Made by a program: the position numbers and the translations under genes
In this document: one piece after another, positions 48,225-59,006 of the stretch
Position numbering within the stretch: the stretch's first letter is position 1
How the letters are laid out: each line of letters begins with the position of its first letter
Notes under the pieces: model-generated
Told to the model about the DNA's origin: nothing
What the model saw: only the letters and a program-made list of their open reading frames with translations
Database searches by the model: none
NCBI GenBank assembly: GCA_964645155.1
Contig: CAZYBG010000003.1
Coordinates: 18,090 to 82,089 of the forward strand
Direction: 5' to 3'
DNA from: CAZYBG01 sp964645155
GTDB lineage: Bacteria > Pseudomonadota > Alphaproteobacteria > Rhodobacterales > Rhodobacteraceae
DNA: 64,000 nt

Positions 48225-49587
48225 CGCCCGGCTCCGGCCCGACCGCGTCGCGCCACGCGCGGGCATAGGCCCGCAGGGCGGCGCCGTCGCCGGTCAACCG
48301 ATGTGCCGTCAGCGCGGGCGGCCGGGGGTCGGCGGCGCCGAGAAGGGCCGCGCCGATGCTGGTGCCCGTCGCCGTGGCCGAGGTGAAGACCGGCCGGCCG
48401 GTGGAGGCGGCCAGCATGTCGAGGAAAAGCGCGTTCCGGCCGAACGGCCCTTCCACGACGATCCGCCCCACGGCGCCGATCAGCGCAAGGCACTCTGCCG
48501 TCATCAGCGCAAGGTAGAAGGCCAGCGCCGCGCCCTTTTCGCCCGGCGCGGCGGCCTGCATGCTCCAGCCGCCGCGCTGGCCGGGAAACGGGCCCGACGC
48601 GCCCTCGACCGAGGGCAGCAGGAAGCACCGCCCGGCAAGGGCCGCGGCCACGTCGTCCGCGCCGGGAGGCGCGGTCTCGCCGCGCAGGAGTTCGAACGCG
48701 CGGCCGCCCATGAAACGCGCCGACGGCGTCGGCGCACCGAACGCATCGACATTGACCAGCGTGTCGCGCGCCGGATCGAGCGGCGGCGCACCGGCGCCGA
48801 CGGCCATCGCGACCACCCAAGTCCCGGTCGAGACGACCGCGAAGGGCCCATCGCGGGCCAGGAGGTGGGGCAGCAGCGAGGCGTTGGAATCGTGGATGCC
48901 GCAGTGAACGGGCGTGTCGGCGGGCAGGCCCGTCGCCGCCGCGACCTCGGGCAGGAGGGGGCCCAGCCGCGCCGCGGCCCGCTCGAGCGGCGCCATGCTC
49001 GGGCCGAGGCCGAGCCGGTCAACCAGCGTGCTGAAGGTTCCGGCATGGGGGTTCCAGAGGTCGGTGTGGCAGCCGAGCGAGGTGCATTCGCAGTGCCACG
49101 GGCCGGCGAGGCGGCCCGACCAGAACTGCGGGTAGGTCACGATCCGGCCAAGCCGCGCCGCAAGGCCCGGCTGCGTCTCGAGCAGCCAGTGGAGTTGTGC
49201 GCCCGCGTTCAGCCCCAGGGGCAGCCGCGGCGAGCCGGTCTCACCGAACGGCGGGCGCAGCCGGCCATAGGCCGCGGCGAGGCGATCGGGCCCGTCATGC
49301 TCGTAGTCGAGCACCGGGCAGGCGAGGCCCCCGTCGCGATCGAGCAGGACGAGCGCTGCGCCATGCGTGGTGACGCTGATCGCGTCGAGCCCGTGCCGGC
49401 GGTGCAGCGCCCCGAGCCCGTCGCACAGGAAGGCCCAGATCCCGTCGATGTCGAAATGCGGGTAGGGACCGTCATGCAGGGGCCGGTTGGGGCGGGTCAG
49501 CACGTCGATCTCGGCCATCCGGTCGGTGTCGACAACGGCGAGCTTGGCGTTGGTCTTGCCGATATCGACGACCGCAACCCGGCTCAT
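48208..49587 (-). CDS. rhaK: L-rhamnulose/rhamnose kinase (FGGY family)
   Basis: A 459-residue FGGY kinase: N-terminal VAVVDIGKTNAKLAVVD phosphate loop, CGIHDSNASLLPHL, VSTGTWVVAMAVG (adenosine/phosphate loop) and EGPFGRNALFLDMLAA then GTSIGAALLGA. The neighbours identify it as RhaK of the rhizobial-type rhamnose locus, where the kinase is also needed for activity of the RhaSTPQ importer. ATG at 49587 overlaps the rhaU stop by 4 bp; last gene of the rhaRSTPQUK unit. Confidence 0.87.
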   Translation of the reverse strand: MSRVAVVDIGKTNAKLAVVDTDRMAEIDVLTRPNRPLHDGPYPHFDIDGIWAFLCDGLGALHRRHGLDAISVTTHGAALVLLDRDGGLACPVLDYEHDGPDRLAAAYGRLRPPFGETGSPRLPLGLNAGAQLHWLLETQPGLAARLGRIVTYPQFWSGRLAGPWHCECTSLGCHTDLWNPHAGTFSTLVDRLGLGPSMAPLERAAARLGPLLPEVAAATGLPADTPVHCGIHDSNASLLPHLLARDGPFAVVSTGTWVVAMAVGAGAPPLDPARDTLVNVDAFGAPTPSARFMGGRAFELLRGETAPPGADDVAAALAGRCFLLPSVEGASGPFPGQRGGWSMQAAAPGEKGAALAFYLALMTAECLALIGAVGRIVVEGPFGRNALFLDMLAASTGRPVFTSATATGTSIGAALLGAADPRPPALTAHRLTGDGAALRAYARAWRDAVGPEPGATSSG

Positions 49588-49901
49588 GGCATGTGGAACA
49601 CGGTCCGGAGCGGCACCGCGACCGGTTCGTTGCCGGGCCCGGTCTCCATGATGTCGGCCATGTGGGCCCACCAGCGCTGCATCACCGGATGCGCGGGAAG
49701 CCCGGCCATGCCGTGATCGGCCGTACGCCAGAGGACGGCGAAGAGGCTGTGCGTCTCCTCGTCGAGATGGATCGAGTAGTCCGAGATGCCGGCCGCGCGC
49801 AGCAGATCGGCAAGCTCGGGCCAGATCGCGTCGTGCCGGCGCCGGTATTCCTCGGCGCAGCCGGGATTAAGCCGCATCCGGAAGGCGTATTTCTCGCTCA
49901 T
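49584..49901 (-). CDS. rhaU: L-rhamnose mutarotase
   Basis: A 105-residue dimeric alpha/beta-barrel protein: EKYAFRMRLNPGCAEEYRRR, HDAIWPELADLLRAAGISDY and the C-terminal QRWWAHMADIMET. The His in RRHDAIWPEL and the paired Trp are family landmarks. It interconverts alpha and beta anomers of L-rhamnose before isomerisation. Coupled to rhaQ upstream and rhaK downstream by 4-bp overlaps. Confidence 0.92.
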   Translation of the reverse strand: MSEKYAFRMRLNPGCAEEYRRRHDAIWPELADLLRAAGISDYSIHLDEETHSLFAVLWRTADHGMAGLPAHPVMQRWWAHMADIMETGPGNEPVAVPLRTVFHMP

Positions 49902-50881
49902 CGCCGCACCATCGCCCAGAGCCGCGGCAACGCGATCACCCCGATCAGCAGGAGCCCGACGAAGATCGACATGACGATTCCGGGCACGTTCAGGAGCCCC
50001 AGCCCGAAGGTGACGAGCCCCATCACGAAGGCCGCGATCACCACCCCGGGGATCGAGCCCGAACCGCCGAGGATGCTGACCCCGCCGAGGACCACCATCG
50101 TCACCACCTCGAGCTCGAGCCCGGTGGCGATCGACGGCCGCGTCGAGCCGAGGCGCGAGGTCAGGCAGATGGCCGCAACGCCAGACATCAGGCCGGTCAT
50201 CAGGAACAGGAGGAATTTCACCCGGCCGACGCGGATGCCCGAGAACAGCGCGGCGGTCGGGTTGTTGCCGATCGCATAGACCGCGCGGCCGAAGTTCGTC
50301 CGGTGCAGCAGAACGCCGTAGGCGCCGGCGAGCAGCGCGAAGAGCACGAGCTCGAAGCTGACGACCCACCAGACATAACCCTGCCCGAAGAACGCGAAGC
50401 CCGGCGGATAGCCGGTATAGGCCTTGTCGCCGAGGACGATATACGAGATCCCGCGGAAGAGGCTCATCGTGCCGATCGTCACGACGATCGAGGGCAGCCC
50501 CATCCCGGTGACGAGCACGCCGTTGATCGCGCCGCAGATCAGGCCGACGGCGAGGCCGATCAGCACAAGCTCCGGCACCCCCGCCCCGACCTGCGCCGCC
50601 GCGCCCATCGCCGTGGAGGCGAGCGCGATGATCGAGGCGACCGAAAGGTCGATCTCGCCCGCGATGATGAGGAGCGCCATCGCGAAGGCGATCATCGCCT
50701 TCTCGGTGAAGTTGAAGGTGGCGTCGGACAGGTTCCAGGCGTTGAGGAAGTAGGGCGAGGCGAGGCTGTTTGCGATGAAGATCGCGATCGCGACGGCAAG
50801 CAGCAGGCTTTCCCACCGCGCCATGAGGCGCATCGCGGGCGATGCCAGCCGGTCGGGAACCTGCCGGGCGGCGTCGGTCAT
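49898..50881 (-). CDS. rhaQ: Rhamnose ABC transporter permease
   Basis: A 327-residue sugar permease of the RbsC/AraH type with about ten membrane helices. It has GEIDLSVASIIALAS, NGVLVTGMGLPSIVVTIGTM and AIGNNPTAALFSGIRVGRVK. This last is the EAA-like loop that contacts the ATPase. ATG at 50881 overlaps the rhaP stop. It forms the channel with RhaP. Confidence 0.88.
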   Translation of the reverse strand: MTDAARQVPDRLASPAMRLMARWESLLLAVAIAIFIANSLASPYFLNAWNLSDATFNFTEKAMIAFAMALLIIAGEIDLSVASIIALASTAMGAAAQVGAGVPELVLIGLAVGLICGAINGVLVTGMGLPSIVVTIGTMSLFRGISYIVLGDKAYTGYPPGFAFFGQGYVWWVVSFELVLFALLAGAYGVLLHRTNFGRAVYAIGNNPTAALFSGIRVGRVKFLLFLMTGLMSGVAAICLTSRLGSTRPSIATGLELEVVTMVVLGGVSILGGSGSIPGVVIAAFVMGLVTFGLGLLNVPGIVMSIFVGLLLIGVIALPRLWAMVRR

Positions 50882-51858
50882 GCCTGGCCCTCGGCGCGCC
50901 GCAGGATGATCCGCCCCCTGCTCCGCCCGGCGCGCGCGTTGAAGGCGACGGCCACCACGATGGCGCTGCCCGAGATCGCGAGCTGCCAGAACGGCGAGAC
51001 GTTGACGACCGGCAGCGCGTTCTTGATGACGCCGAGGAAGATCGCGCCGAGGAGGGCGCCGACGGCCGTTCCCGCGCCGCCGGCGATGGCGATGCCGCCG
51101 ATCACGCAGGCGGCCACCACCTCGAGCTCGAACCCGCCGGCGATGTCGACATAGGCGACCGCGTAGCGGGCGACCCAGAGATAGCCGGTCAGGCCGGCGA
51201 GCGTTCCCGACAGCACGAAGGCCCAGAACTGCGTACGCCCGACATCGATGCCGGCATAGACGGCCGCCCGCGGGTTGCCGCCCACCGCGTAGAACGCGCG
51301 CCCGAGCGCCGTCCGCGTCGTCACGACGTGGAACAAGACCGCGACCAGCACGGCGATCCAGCCGAGCACCGGAAGGCCCAGCACGACGGTCCGCGGAAAG
51401 CCGGTGAAGGCGGCGGTCATCTCGTGGCTGTTCACCCACTGGCCGTCGGAGATCAGGAAGATGATGCCCCGGTAGATCGTCATGGTGCCGAGCGTCACGA
51501 CGATCGGCGGGATCGAGAGGGTCCAGACCAGGAGCCCGTTCACCGCGCCCATCAGCGCGCCGAGGGCGAGGGCGAGCGCGATCGTCACCGCCACCGGCAG
51601 CCCCGGCATCGCGACGTTCAGCATGGCGACGACCATCCCGGTCAGCGCGAGGTTCGCAGCGACCGAAAGGTCGATGCAGCGGGTCAGGATCACCACCGTC
51701 TGGCCCAGCGCGAGGATGACGAGCGGCGCGGTATCGTTGAACACGCGAAGCAGGTTCGGCGGCGCGACGAAGGCCGGAAACCGCGTGGCGATCAGCGCCA
51801 GCAGCGCCAGGATCACCGCGACGAGCAACGCTTCGCGCGATTTCAGGACCTGCATCAT
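50878..51858 (-). CDS. rhaP: Rhamnose ABC transporter permease
   Basis: A 326-residue RbsC-type permease paralogous to RhaQ: TRCIDLSVAANLALTG, NGLLVWTLSIPPIVVTLGTM and AVGGNPRAAVYAGIDVGRTQ. About ten helices. Start ATG at 51858 overlaps the rhaT stop; a second ATG one codon on is equally readable. Works with RhaQ as a heterodimer. Confidence 0.88.
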   Translation of the reverse strand: MMQVLKSREALLVAVILALLALIATRFPAFVAPPNLLRVFNDTAPLVILALGQTVVILTRCIDLSVAANLALTGMVVAMLNVAMPGLPVAVTIALALALGALMGAVNGLLVWTLSIPPIVVTLGTMTIYRGIIFLISDGQWVNSHEMTAAFTGFPRTVVLGLPVLGWIAVLVAVLFHVVTTRTALGRAFYAVGGNPRAAVYAGIDVGRTQFWAFVLSGTLAGLTGYLWVARYAVAYVDIAGGFELEVVAACVIGGIAIAGGAGTAVGALLGAIFLGVIKNALPVVNVSPFWQLAISGSAIVVAVAFNARAGRSRGRIILRRAEGQA

Positions 51859-53408
51859 GCGGGCGCGCCCCCGATGCCCGCGGCGTGGCGGACGAGGGTC
51901 TCGGGCGTCAGCCCCGCGCCCGAGAGTTCGGCCACGACCAGCCCCTCGCGCATCACGATCACCCGGTCGGACATGCCGAGGATCTCGGGGATCTCCGAAC
52001 TGACCATGATGACGGCAAGCCCACCGGCCGCGAGTTCGGCCATGAAGGCGTGCACCGCGGCCTTCGAGCCGATGTCGATGCCCTTGGTCGGCTCGTCGAG
52101 GATGATGACGCGCGGCCGGGTGGCGAGCCACTTGGCGATCACCACCTTCTGCTGGTTGCCGCCCGAGAGGGTGCCGACATCCTGGTCGAGCGCGGCCGCG
52201 CGCAGCTCGAGCCGCGAGGTGTAGTCACGGGCAAGACGGAACTCTTCGGCGAGCCGGAGGAAGCCCGCCCGCGACGTGGTGCCGAGCGAGGGCAGCGTGA
52301 CGTTCTGGTAGATCGGCAGGCCGATGACGGCGCCCTGGCGGCCGCGGTCCTCGGGGACATAGACGATGCCGCTCGCGATGGCGTCGGCGGGGGCGCGGAT
52401 GCTGCAGGGCGCGCCGTCGATGCGGATCGTTCCCGCCGAGGCGCGGGTGACGCCGAAGATCGCCTGCATCAGCTCGGAACGGCCGGCGCCGACCAGGCCG
52501 TAGAAGCCGAGGATCTCGCCGGCGCGCAGGGTGAAGGTGATTCCGTCGAACTCGGTCGGGTGGGCCAGCCCCTCGACCGACAGCACCTCGCGCCCGGCGG
52601 CCGGGGCGCCGGCACGGGCGCGGGCCGGGAAGATCTGGTCGACCGGGCGGCCGACCATCATGCGGACGAGCTCGTCCTCGGTCACGTCCGACATCCGGCC
52701 GGAGCCGACATGGCAGCCATCGCGGAACACGGTGTAGCGGTCGGCGATCCGGAAGATCTCGTCGAACTTGTGCGAGATGAAGAGGATCGCCCGCCCTTCG
52801 GCCTTGAGCCGCGCGACGAGGTCGTAGAGCTCCTCGATCTCCTTCTGGCTGAGGGCGGCGGTCGGCTCGTCCATCACCACCACGCGGGCATCCACCGACA
52901 GGGCGCGCGCGATCGCGACGAGGTGGCGGTTGGCGATGCCGAGTTCCTTCAGCGGCGCGTCGGGATCGAGCCGTGCGTCGATGCGTTCGAGGATCGCGGC
53001 GGCGCGGCGCCGCATCTCGGCCCGGTCGATCAGCCCGAACCGCCCGCGCGGGGCATGGCCGATGAAGATGTTCTCGGCGACGCTCAGCTCGTCGAACAGC
53101 ACCGTCTCCTGGTGGATCGCGGTGATGCCGGCCCTGGTGGCGGCGGCGGCCGTCGGCAGGCTGATCTCGCGGCCGTCGAGCCGGATCGAGCCTGCATCGG
53201 GCCGGTAGATCCCGGTCAGCACCTTGACGATCGTCGACTTTCCCGCGCCGTTCTCGCCGACCAGCGCGGTCACCTCGCCGGCATGGAGCTGCAGCGAGAC
53301 CTCGCTCAGCGCGCGGACGCCGGGAAAGCCCTTGCTGATCCCGCTGAGGCTCAGCACCGGCGGCGCCGTGCCGGCGGGGGCAAGCTCGGGGCTCGGGCGG
53401 ACAAGCAT
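51855..53408 (-). CDS. rhaT: Rhamnose ABC transporter ATP-binding protein (two ATPase domains)
   Basis: A 517-residue twin-ATPase importer subunit. The first domain has GENGAGKSTIVKVL, a signature around LGIANRHLVAIARAL and VVMDEPTAALS. The second has GLVGAGRSELMQAI, LSGGNQQKVVIAKWLATRP and IILDEPTKGID, the degenerate Walker A of the second domain being normal for RbsA-type proteins. The start is set at the ATG at 53408; a TTG at 53429 would add seven residues. It lies 68 bp behind rhaS across a hairpin. Energises RhaPQ. Confidence 0.88.
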   Translation of the reverse strand: MLVRPSPELAPAGTAPPVLSLSGISKGFPGVRALSEVSLQLHAGEVTALVGENGAGKSTIVKVLTGIYRPDAGSIRLDGREISLPTAAAATRAGITAIHQETVLFDELSVAENIFIGHAPRGRFGLIDRAEMRRRAAAILERIDARLDPDAPLKELGIANRHLVAIARALSVDARVVVMDEPTAALSQKEIEELYDLVARLKAEGRAILFISHKFDEIFRIADRYTVFRDGCHVGSGRMSDVTEDELVRMMVGRPVDQIFPARARAGAPAAGREVLSVEGLAHPTEFDGITFTLRAGEILGFYGLVGAGRSELMQAIFGVTRASAGTIRIDGAPCSIRAPADAIASGIVYVPEDRGRQGAVIGLPIYQNVTLPSLGTTSRAGFLRLAEEFRLARDYTSRLELRAAALDQDVGTLSGGNQQKVVIAKWLATRPRVIILDEPTKGIDIGSKAAVHAFMAELAAGGLAVIMVSSEIPEILGMSDRVIVMREGLVVAELSGAGLTPETLVRHAAGIGGAPA

Positions 53409-53436
53409 CGGGGTTCGGGTCTCGCGCAAGGAAAGG

Positions 53437-53462
53437 CCGGCGCGGGATCGTCCCCGCGCCGG
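53437..53462 (-). terminator. Intra-operon hairpin between rhaS and rhaT
   Basis: Perfect 10-bp inverted repeat (CCGGCGCGGG / CCCGCGCCGG) with a 6-nt loop in the rhaS-rhaT gap. Likely protects the rhaS message or causes partial termination so that the binding protein exceeds the membrane complex (inference). Confidence 0.55.
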
Positions 53463-53476
53463 TCCGTCAGGACGGA

Positions 53477-54475
53477 TCAGAAGATCTCCTTGAACTGCTC
53501 GATGTTCGAGGCGTCGTAGACGAACGGATCGGCCATCGCGCCCTCGGCATTGTCGTCGAGCTTGAGCGCGCCCATCCGGCCCATCGGGATCTCGGCGCCC
53601 GGCCCGGCTTCGGCCTGGTCCGTCGCCAGCATGTACGACAGGTAGGCCGCCGAATAGCCGAGGTCGATCGGGTTCCAGATCGCGAACGACTTCGAGGCCC
53701 CCGACTCGATGGCGCCCGCCATCTCGGACGGCAGGCCGAGCCCGGTCACGTTGACCTGTCCGGCCTTGCCGGCATCCTGCACCGCCTGCGCTGCGGCCAC
53801 GATGCCGACCGAGGTGGGCGCGATGATCGCGTCGAGGTCGGGGTAGGACTGCATCAGCCCCTGCGCCTCGCGGTAGGACTTGTCGGCGAGGTCGTCGCCA
53901 TAGACGGTCGTCACCACCTCGATGCCGGGGTAGTTGCCCATGACCTTGTTCATCTCCTCGATCCAGGTGTTCTGGTTCGTGGCGGTGGCCGAGGCCGAGA
54001 GGACCGCGACCTGGCCGCCGTCGGGCAGGTGATCCGCAGCGAGCTTGATGATCATGTTGCCGATCAGCGCGTTCGACGACGGGTTGAGGTGCAGTTCGCG
54101 CCCCTCGGGCGCCACCCCGGAATCCCAGCTGATGACTGTGATGCCGCGTTCCATGGCGCGCTTCAGCACCGGCACCAGCGCGTCGCGGTCGTTGGCCGAC
54201 ACCGCGATCGCGTCGACGTTCTGCGCGATCAGGGCGTTGATGACCTCGATCTGGCCCTCGGCCGTGGTGTCGGTCGGGCCGGTATAGATGATCTCGACAT
54301 TGCCGAGCTCGGCCGCCGCCTCGTTGGCGCCCTCGGCGGCCGCCTCGAAGAAGCCGATGCCGAGCGCCTTGACGACGAGCGCGATGCGCACGTTGTCCTG
54401 CGCGCCGGCCGAGCCGCCGGCCATGACCAGCGCGGCAAGCGCGGCGCCGCCGAGAAGTCTCCGTGTGATGCTCAT
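53477..54475 (-). CDS. rhaS: Rhamnose-binding periplasmic protein
   Basis: A 332-residue type I sugar-binding protein. A signal peptide (MSITRRLLGGAALAALVMAG, cleaved near AGAQD) precedes IALVVKALGIGFFEAAAEGA. NALIAQNVDAIAVSANDRDA, ISWDSGVAPEGRELHL and the C-terminal LGYSAAYLSYMLA complete the periplasmic-binding fold. Captures L-rhamnose for RhaTPQ. Starts 42 bp after the rhaR stop. Confidence 0.88.
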   Translation of the reverse strand: MSITRRLLGGAALAALVMAGGSAGAQDNVRIALVVKALGIGFFEAAAEGANEAAAELGNVEIIYTGPTDTTAEGQIEVINALIAQNVDAIAVSANDRDALVPVLKRAMERGITVISWDSGVAPEGRELHLNPSSNALIGNMIIKLAADHLPDGGQVAVLSASATATNQNTWIEEMNKVMGNYPGIEVVTTVYGDDLADKSYREAQGLMQSYPDLDAIIAPTSVGIVAAAQAVQDAGKAGQVNVTGLGLPSEMAGAIESGASKSFAIWNPIDLGYSAAYLSYMLATDQAEAGPGAEIPMGRMGALKLDDNAEGAMADPFVYDASNIEQFKEIF

Positions 54476-54517
54476 GTCGTTCCTCCCTGATGAGCTTCGT
54501 TCAGATGTCCGGGGCGT

Positions 54518-55318
54518 TCATGACCCCGTTTCAGCCGCGGCGCGTGCCTGCGCCACGATCAGCCGTATCTCTGCCGCCTCGAGCATGGCGGCCGCCCGGT
54601 CCGGGATCCCTTCGTCGGTGATGACGATGTCGATCCGCTCGAGCGGGCACAGCACGAGGCTCGACCGGCCGGCGAACTTGGAACTGTCGACCAGCACCAC
54701 AAGCTCGTCCGCGCGCCCGATCAGCTTTTCCTCGGCCTGGATCAGCAGCGGGTCGGCCTCCATCAACCCGAGCGGCCCGAGGCCCTGCGCGCCCATGAAG
54801 ATGCGCCGGGCATAGAAGTTGCGCGTCATGTCGGCGTCGAACGGGCTGAGGATGATGTTCTGCTCGCGGTAGATCGCGCCGCCCGGCAGCAGCACCGTGT
54901 TCTTGGAATGGCGCAGGAGGTGCTCGGCGATCGGGAAGCTGTTCGTCAGGATCTGCAGCCGTCGGGTGGCCAGCGGATGGACCATCTGGAACGTCGTGGT
55001 GCCGCCGTTGATGATGATCGGCTCGCCGTCGTCGCAGAGCGCGGCGGCCTCGCGGGCGATGGCCTGCTTCTGCGCGATGTTGATGGCCTGGTTCACCGAG
55101 AACGGCCGCCCGGCAAGGCCCGGCAGGCCGCTGGGCGGGGTCAGCGCCTCGGCGCCGCCCCGCACGCGGCGCAGGCGCTTCTGGATGTGCAGGGTGGCGA
55201 TGTCGCGGCGGATCGTGGCTTCCGAGCTTCCGGTCAGGCTCACGAGATCGGTGACGGTCGCCACGGGACGCTCCTGCACCGCCGAAAGAATGATCCTGTG
55301 CCGCTCCTTCTCGTGCAT
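54518..55318 (-). CDS. rhaR: DeoR-family rhamnose regulator
   Basis: A 266-residue DeoR regulator. The N-terminal HTH is KERHRIILSAVQERPVATVT and SSEATIRRDIATLHIQKRL; the C-terminal sugar-phosphate-sensing domain includes ITDEGIPDRAAAML. ATG at 55318 with AGGGAGG upstream; an upstream in-frame start at 55363 would run into the operator. It is the first gene of the rhaRSTPQUK unit and divergent from rhaD, with a long palindrome between them. Confidence 0.88.
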   Translation of the reverse strand: MHEKERHRIILSAVQERPVATVTDLVSLTGSSEATIRRDIATLHIQKRLRRVRGGAEALTPPSGLPGLAGRPFSVNQAINIAQKQAIAREAAALCDDGEPIIINGGTTTFQMVHPLATRRLQILTNSFPIAEHLLRHSKNTVLLPGGAIYREQNIILSPFDADMTRNFYARRIFMGAQGLGPLGLMEADPLLIQAEEKLIGRADELVVLVDSSKFAGRSSLVLCPLERIDIVITDEGIPDRAAAMLEAAEIRLIVAQARAAAETGS

Positions 55319-55363
55319 CCGGTGCCTCCCTGATCCGACAGGCTTCGACGATTCCAGCCCCAA

Positions 55364-55434
55364 GTCAATCAGAAACTGTCATCTTCGATCATTCTGCACC
55401 GCAGCATGATCGAATATGACCGAAACTGGTTGAC
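55364..55434. promoter_or_regulatory. 71-bp imperfect palindrome between rhaR and rhaD (RhaR operator region)
   Basis: Two arms of 35 bp are arranged symmetrically about base 55399, and 27 of 35 positions pair. The outer arm GTCAATCAGAAACTGTCAT (55364-55382) faces ATGACCGAAACTGGTTGAC (55416-55434). The inner arm CGATCATTCTG (55386-55396) faces CAGCATGATCG (55402-55412). It sits in the divergent rhaR/rhaD gap, so a multimeric RhaR complex controlling both directions is likely. Confidence 0.7.
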
Positions 55435-55509
55435 ACGCGCGGGGGGAGCTTTCAGCATCCGGCAGCGGGCGCAGCGCGGGTGCTGCCCCGTCGCGCCGGG
55501 AGGAGACCC

Positions 55510-57612
<2,103 letters not shown>

Positions 57613-57653
57613 GGCGCGGCACGGACCTAAGGGGCCGCGCGAAAGGGGGCGAG

Positions 57654-58928
57654 ATGATCGACGAGGCGCGGATCGCCGATGCCAATGCGGCCGCCGAGGC
57701 CGCGCTCAGGGACGACTACGACGCGCTCGGCACAAGGCTCGACCGGCGCGGAGTGGACATCGGCGCGATCAAGGCGAAGGTCGCCGGCTTCGGCGTGGCG
57801 GTCCCGTCCTGGGGCGTCGGCACCGGCGGCACGCGCTTCGCACGGTTTCCGGGCCCGGGAGAGCCGAGAGGCATCTTCGACAAGCTCGACGACTGCAGCG
57901 TGATCCAGCGGCTGACGCGGGCGACGCCCACCGTCTCGCTGCACATCCCCTGGGACCGGGCGGACCCGGCCGCCCTGCGGGAGAAGGCGGCGGCGGTGGG
58001 GCTCGGGTTCGACGCGATGAACTCCAACACCTTCCAGGATCAGCCGGGCCAGCGGCTCAGCTACAAGCACGGCTCGTTGTCGCATGCCGATGCCGCGACC
58101 CGCGCGCAGGCCGTCGAGCACAACCTCGACTGCATCGAGATCGGGCGGGCCATCGGGTCGACCGCGCTGACGGTCTGGATCGGCGACGGCTCGAACTTCC
58201 CCGGGCAGACCGACTTCACCCGCCAGTTCGACCGCTACCTGGAATCGATGGCGCGGATCTATGCCGCGTTGCCGGCGGACTGGCGGCTGTTCACCGAACA
58301 CAAGATGTACGAGCCCGCCTTCTACTCCACCGTGGTGCAGGACTGGGGCACCAGCCTGATGACCGCGCAGGCGCTGGGCGACAGGGCCTTCTGCCTCGTC
58401 GACCTCGGCCACCACGCCCCGAACGTCAACATCGAGATGATCGTCGCGCGGCTGATCCACGCCGGCAGGCTGGGCGGCTTCCATTTCAACGATTCCAAGT
58501 ATGGCGACGACGACCTTGACGCCGGGGCGATCGACCCCTACCGGCTGTTCCTCGTCTTCAACGAACTGGTCGCCGCCGAAGGCCGGCGCGGCATCCGGCC
58601 GGCCCACATGCTCGACCAGAGCCACAATGTCACCGATCCGATCGAGAGCCTGATGGTGTCGGCGATGGAGGTGCAGCGGGCCTATGCGCAGGCGCTCCTC
58701 GTCGACCGCGACGCGCTGCACGCGTTCCAGCAGTCGAACGACGCGCTGATGGCGACGGCCACGCTGAAGGCCGCGTTCAGGACGGATGTCGAGCCGATCC
58801 TGTCGATGGCCCGCCTCGAGGCCGGCGGCGCGATCGACCCCGTCGCGGCGTTCCGCGCCTCCGGCTACCGCGCGCAGGTCGCGGCCGCACGGCCGGCGGC
58901 GCAGGGCTCGGGCGGCGGGATCGTCTGA
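57654..58928 (+). CDS. rhaI: L-rhamnose isomerase
   Basis: A 424-residue TIM-barrel isomerase of the rhizobial/Pseudomonas type: FGVAVPSWGVGTGGTRFARF, VSLHIPWDRAD, NSNTFQDQPGQ, EHKMYEPAFYSTVVQDWGTS and DLGHHAPNVNIEMIV. It continues with GGFHFNDSKYGDDDLDAG. These provide the two metal sites. It converts L-rhamnose to L-rhamnulose for RhaK. Starts 41 bp after rhaD. Confidence 0.92.
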   Translation: MIDEARIADANAAAEAALRDDYDALGTRLDRRGVDIGAIKAKVAGFGVAVPSWGVGTGGTRFARFPGPGEPRGIFDKLDDCSVIQRLTRATPTVSLHIPWDRADPAALREKAAAVGLGFDAMNSNTFQDQPGQRLSYKHGSLSHADAATRAQAVEHNLDCIEIGRAIGSTALTVWIGDGSNFPGQTDFTRQFDRYLESMARIYAALPADWRLFTEHKMYEPAFYSTVVQDWGTSLMTAQALGDRAFCLVDLGHHAPNVNIEMIVARLIHAGRLGGFHFNDSKYGDDDLDAGAIDPYRLFLVFNELVAAEGRRGIRPAHMLDQSHNVTDPIESLMVSAMEVQRAYAQALLVDRDALHAFQQSNDALMATATLKAAFRTDVEPILSMARLEAGGAIDPVAAFRASGYRAQVAAARPAAQGSGGGIV

Positions 58929-59006
58929 GATCCGCGCGGCCTCGCAGATCGGGTTTGCGCAGACCCGCGGCATCGCGCCAATCTCCGCGCCGAGAAGGAG
59001 ACCGCC

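Noticed and set aside
53409..53429. TTG start for rhaT giving seven more residues
   Set aside because: No ribosome site and a rare start codon; the ATG at 53408 is preferred, though not proven.
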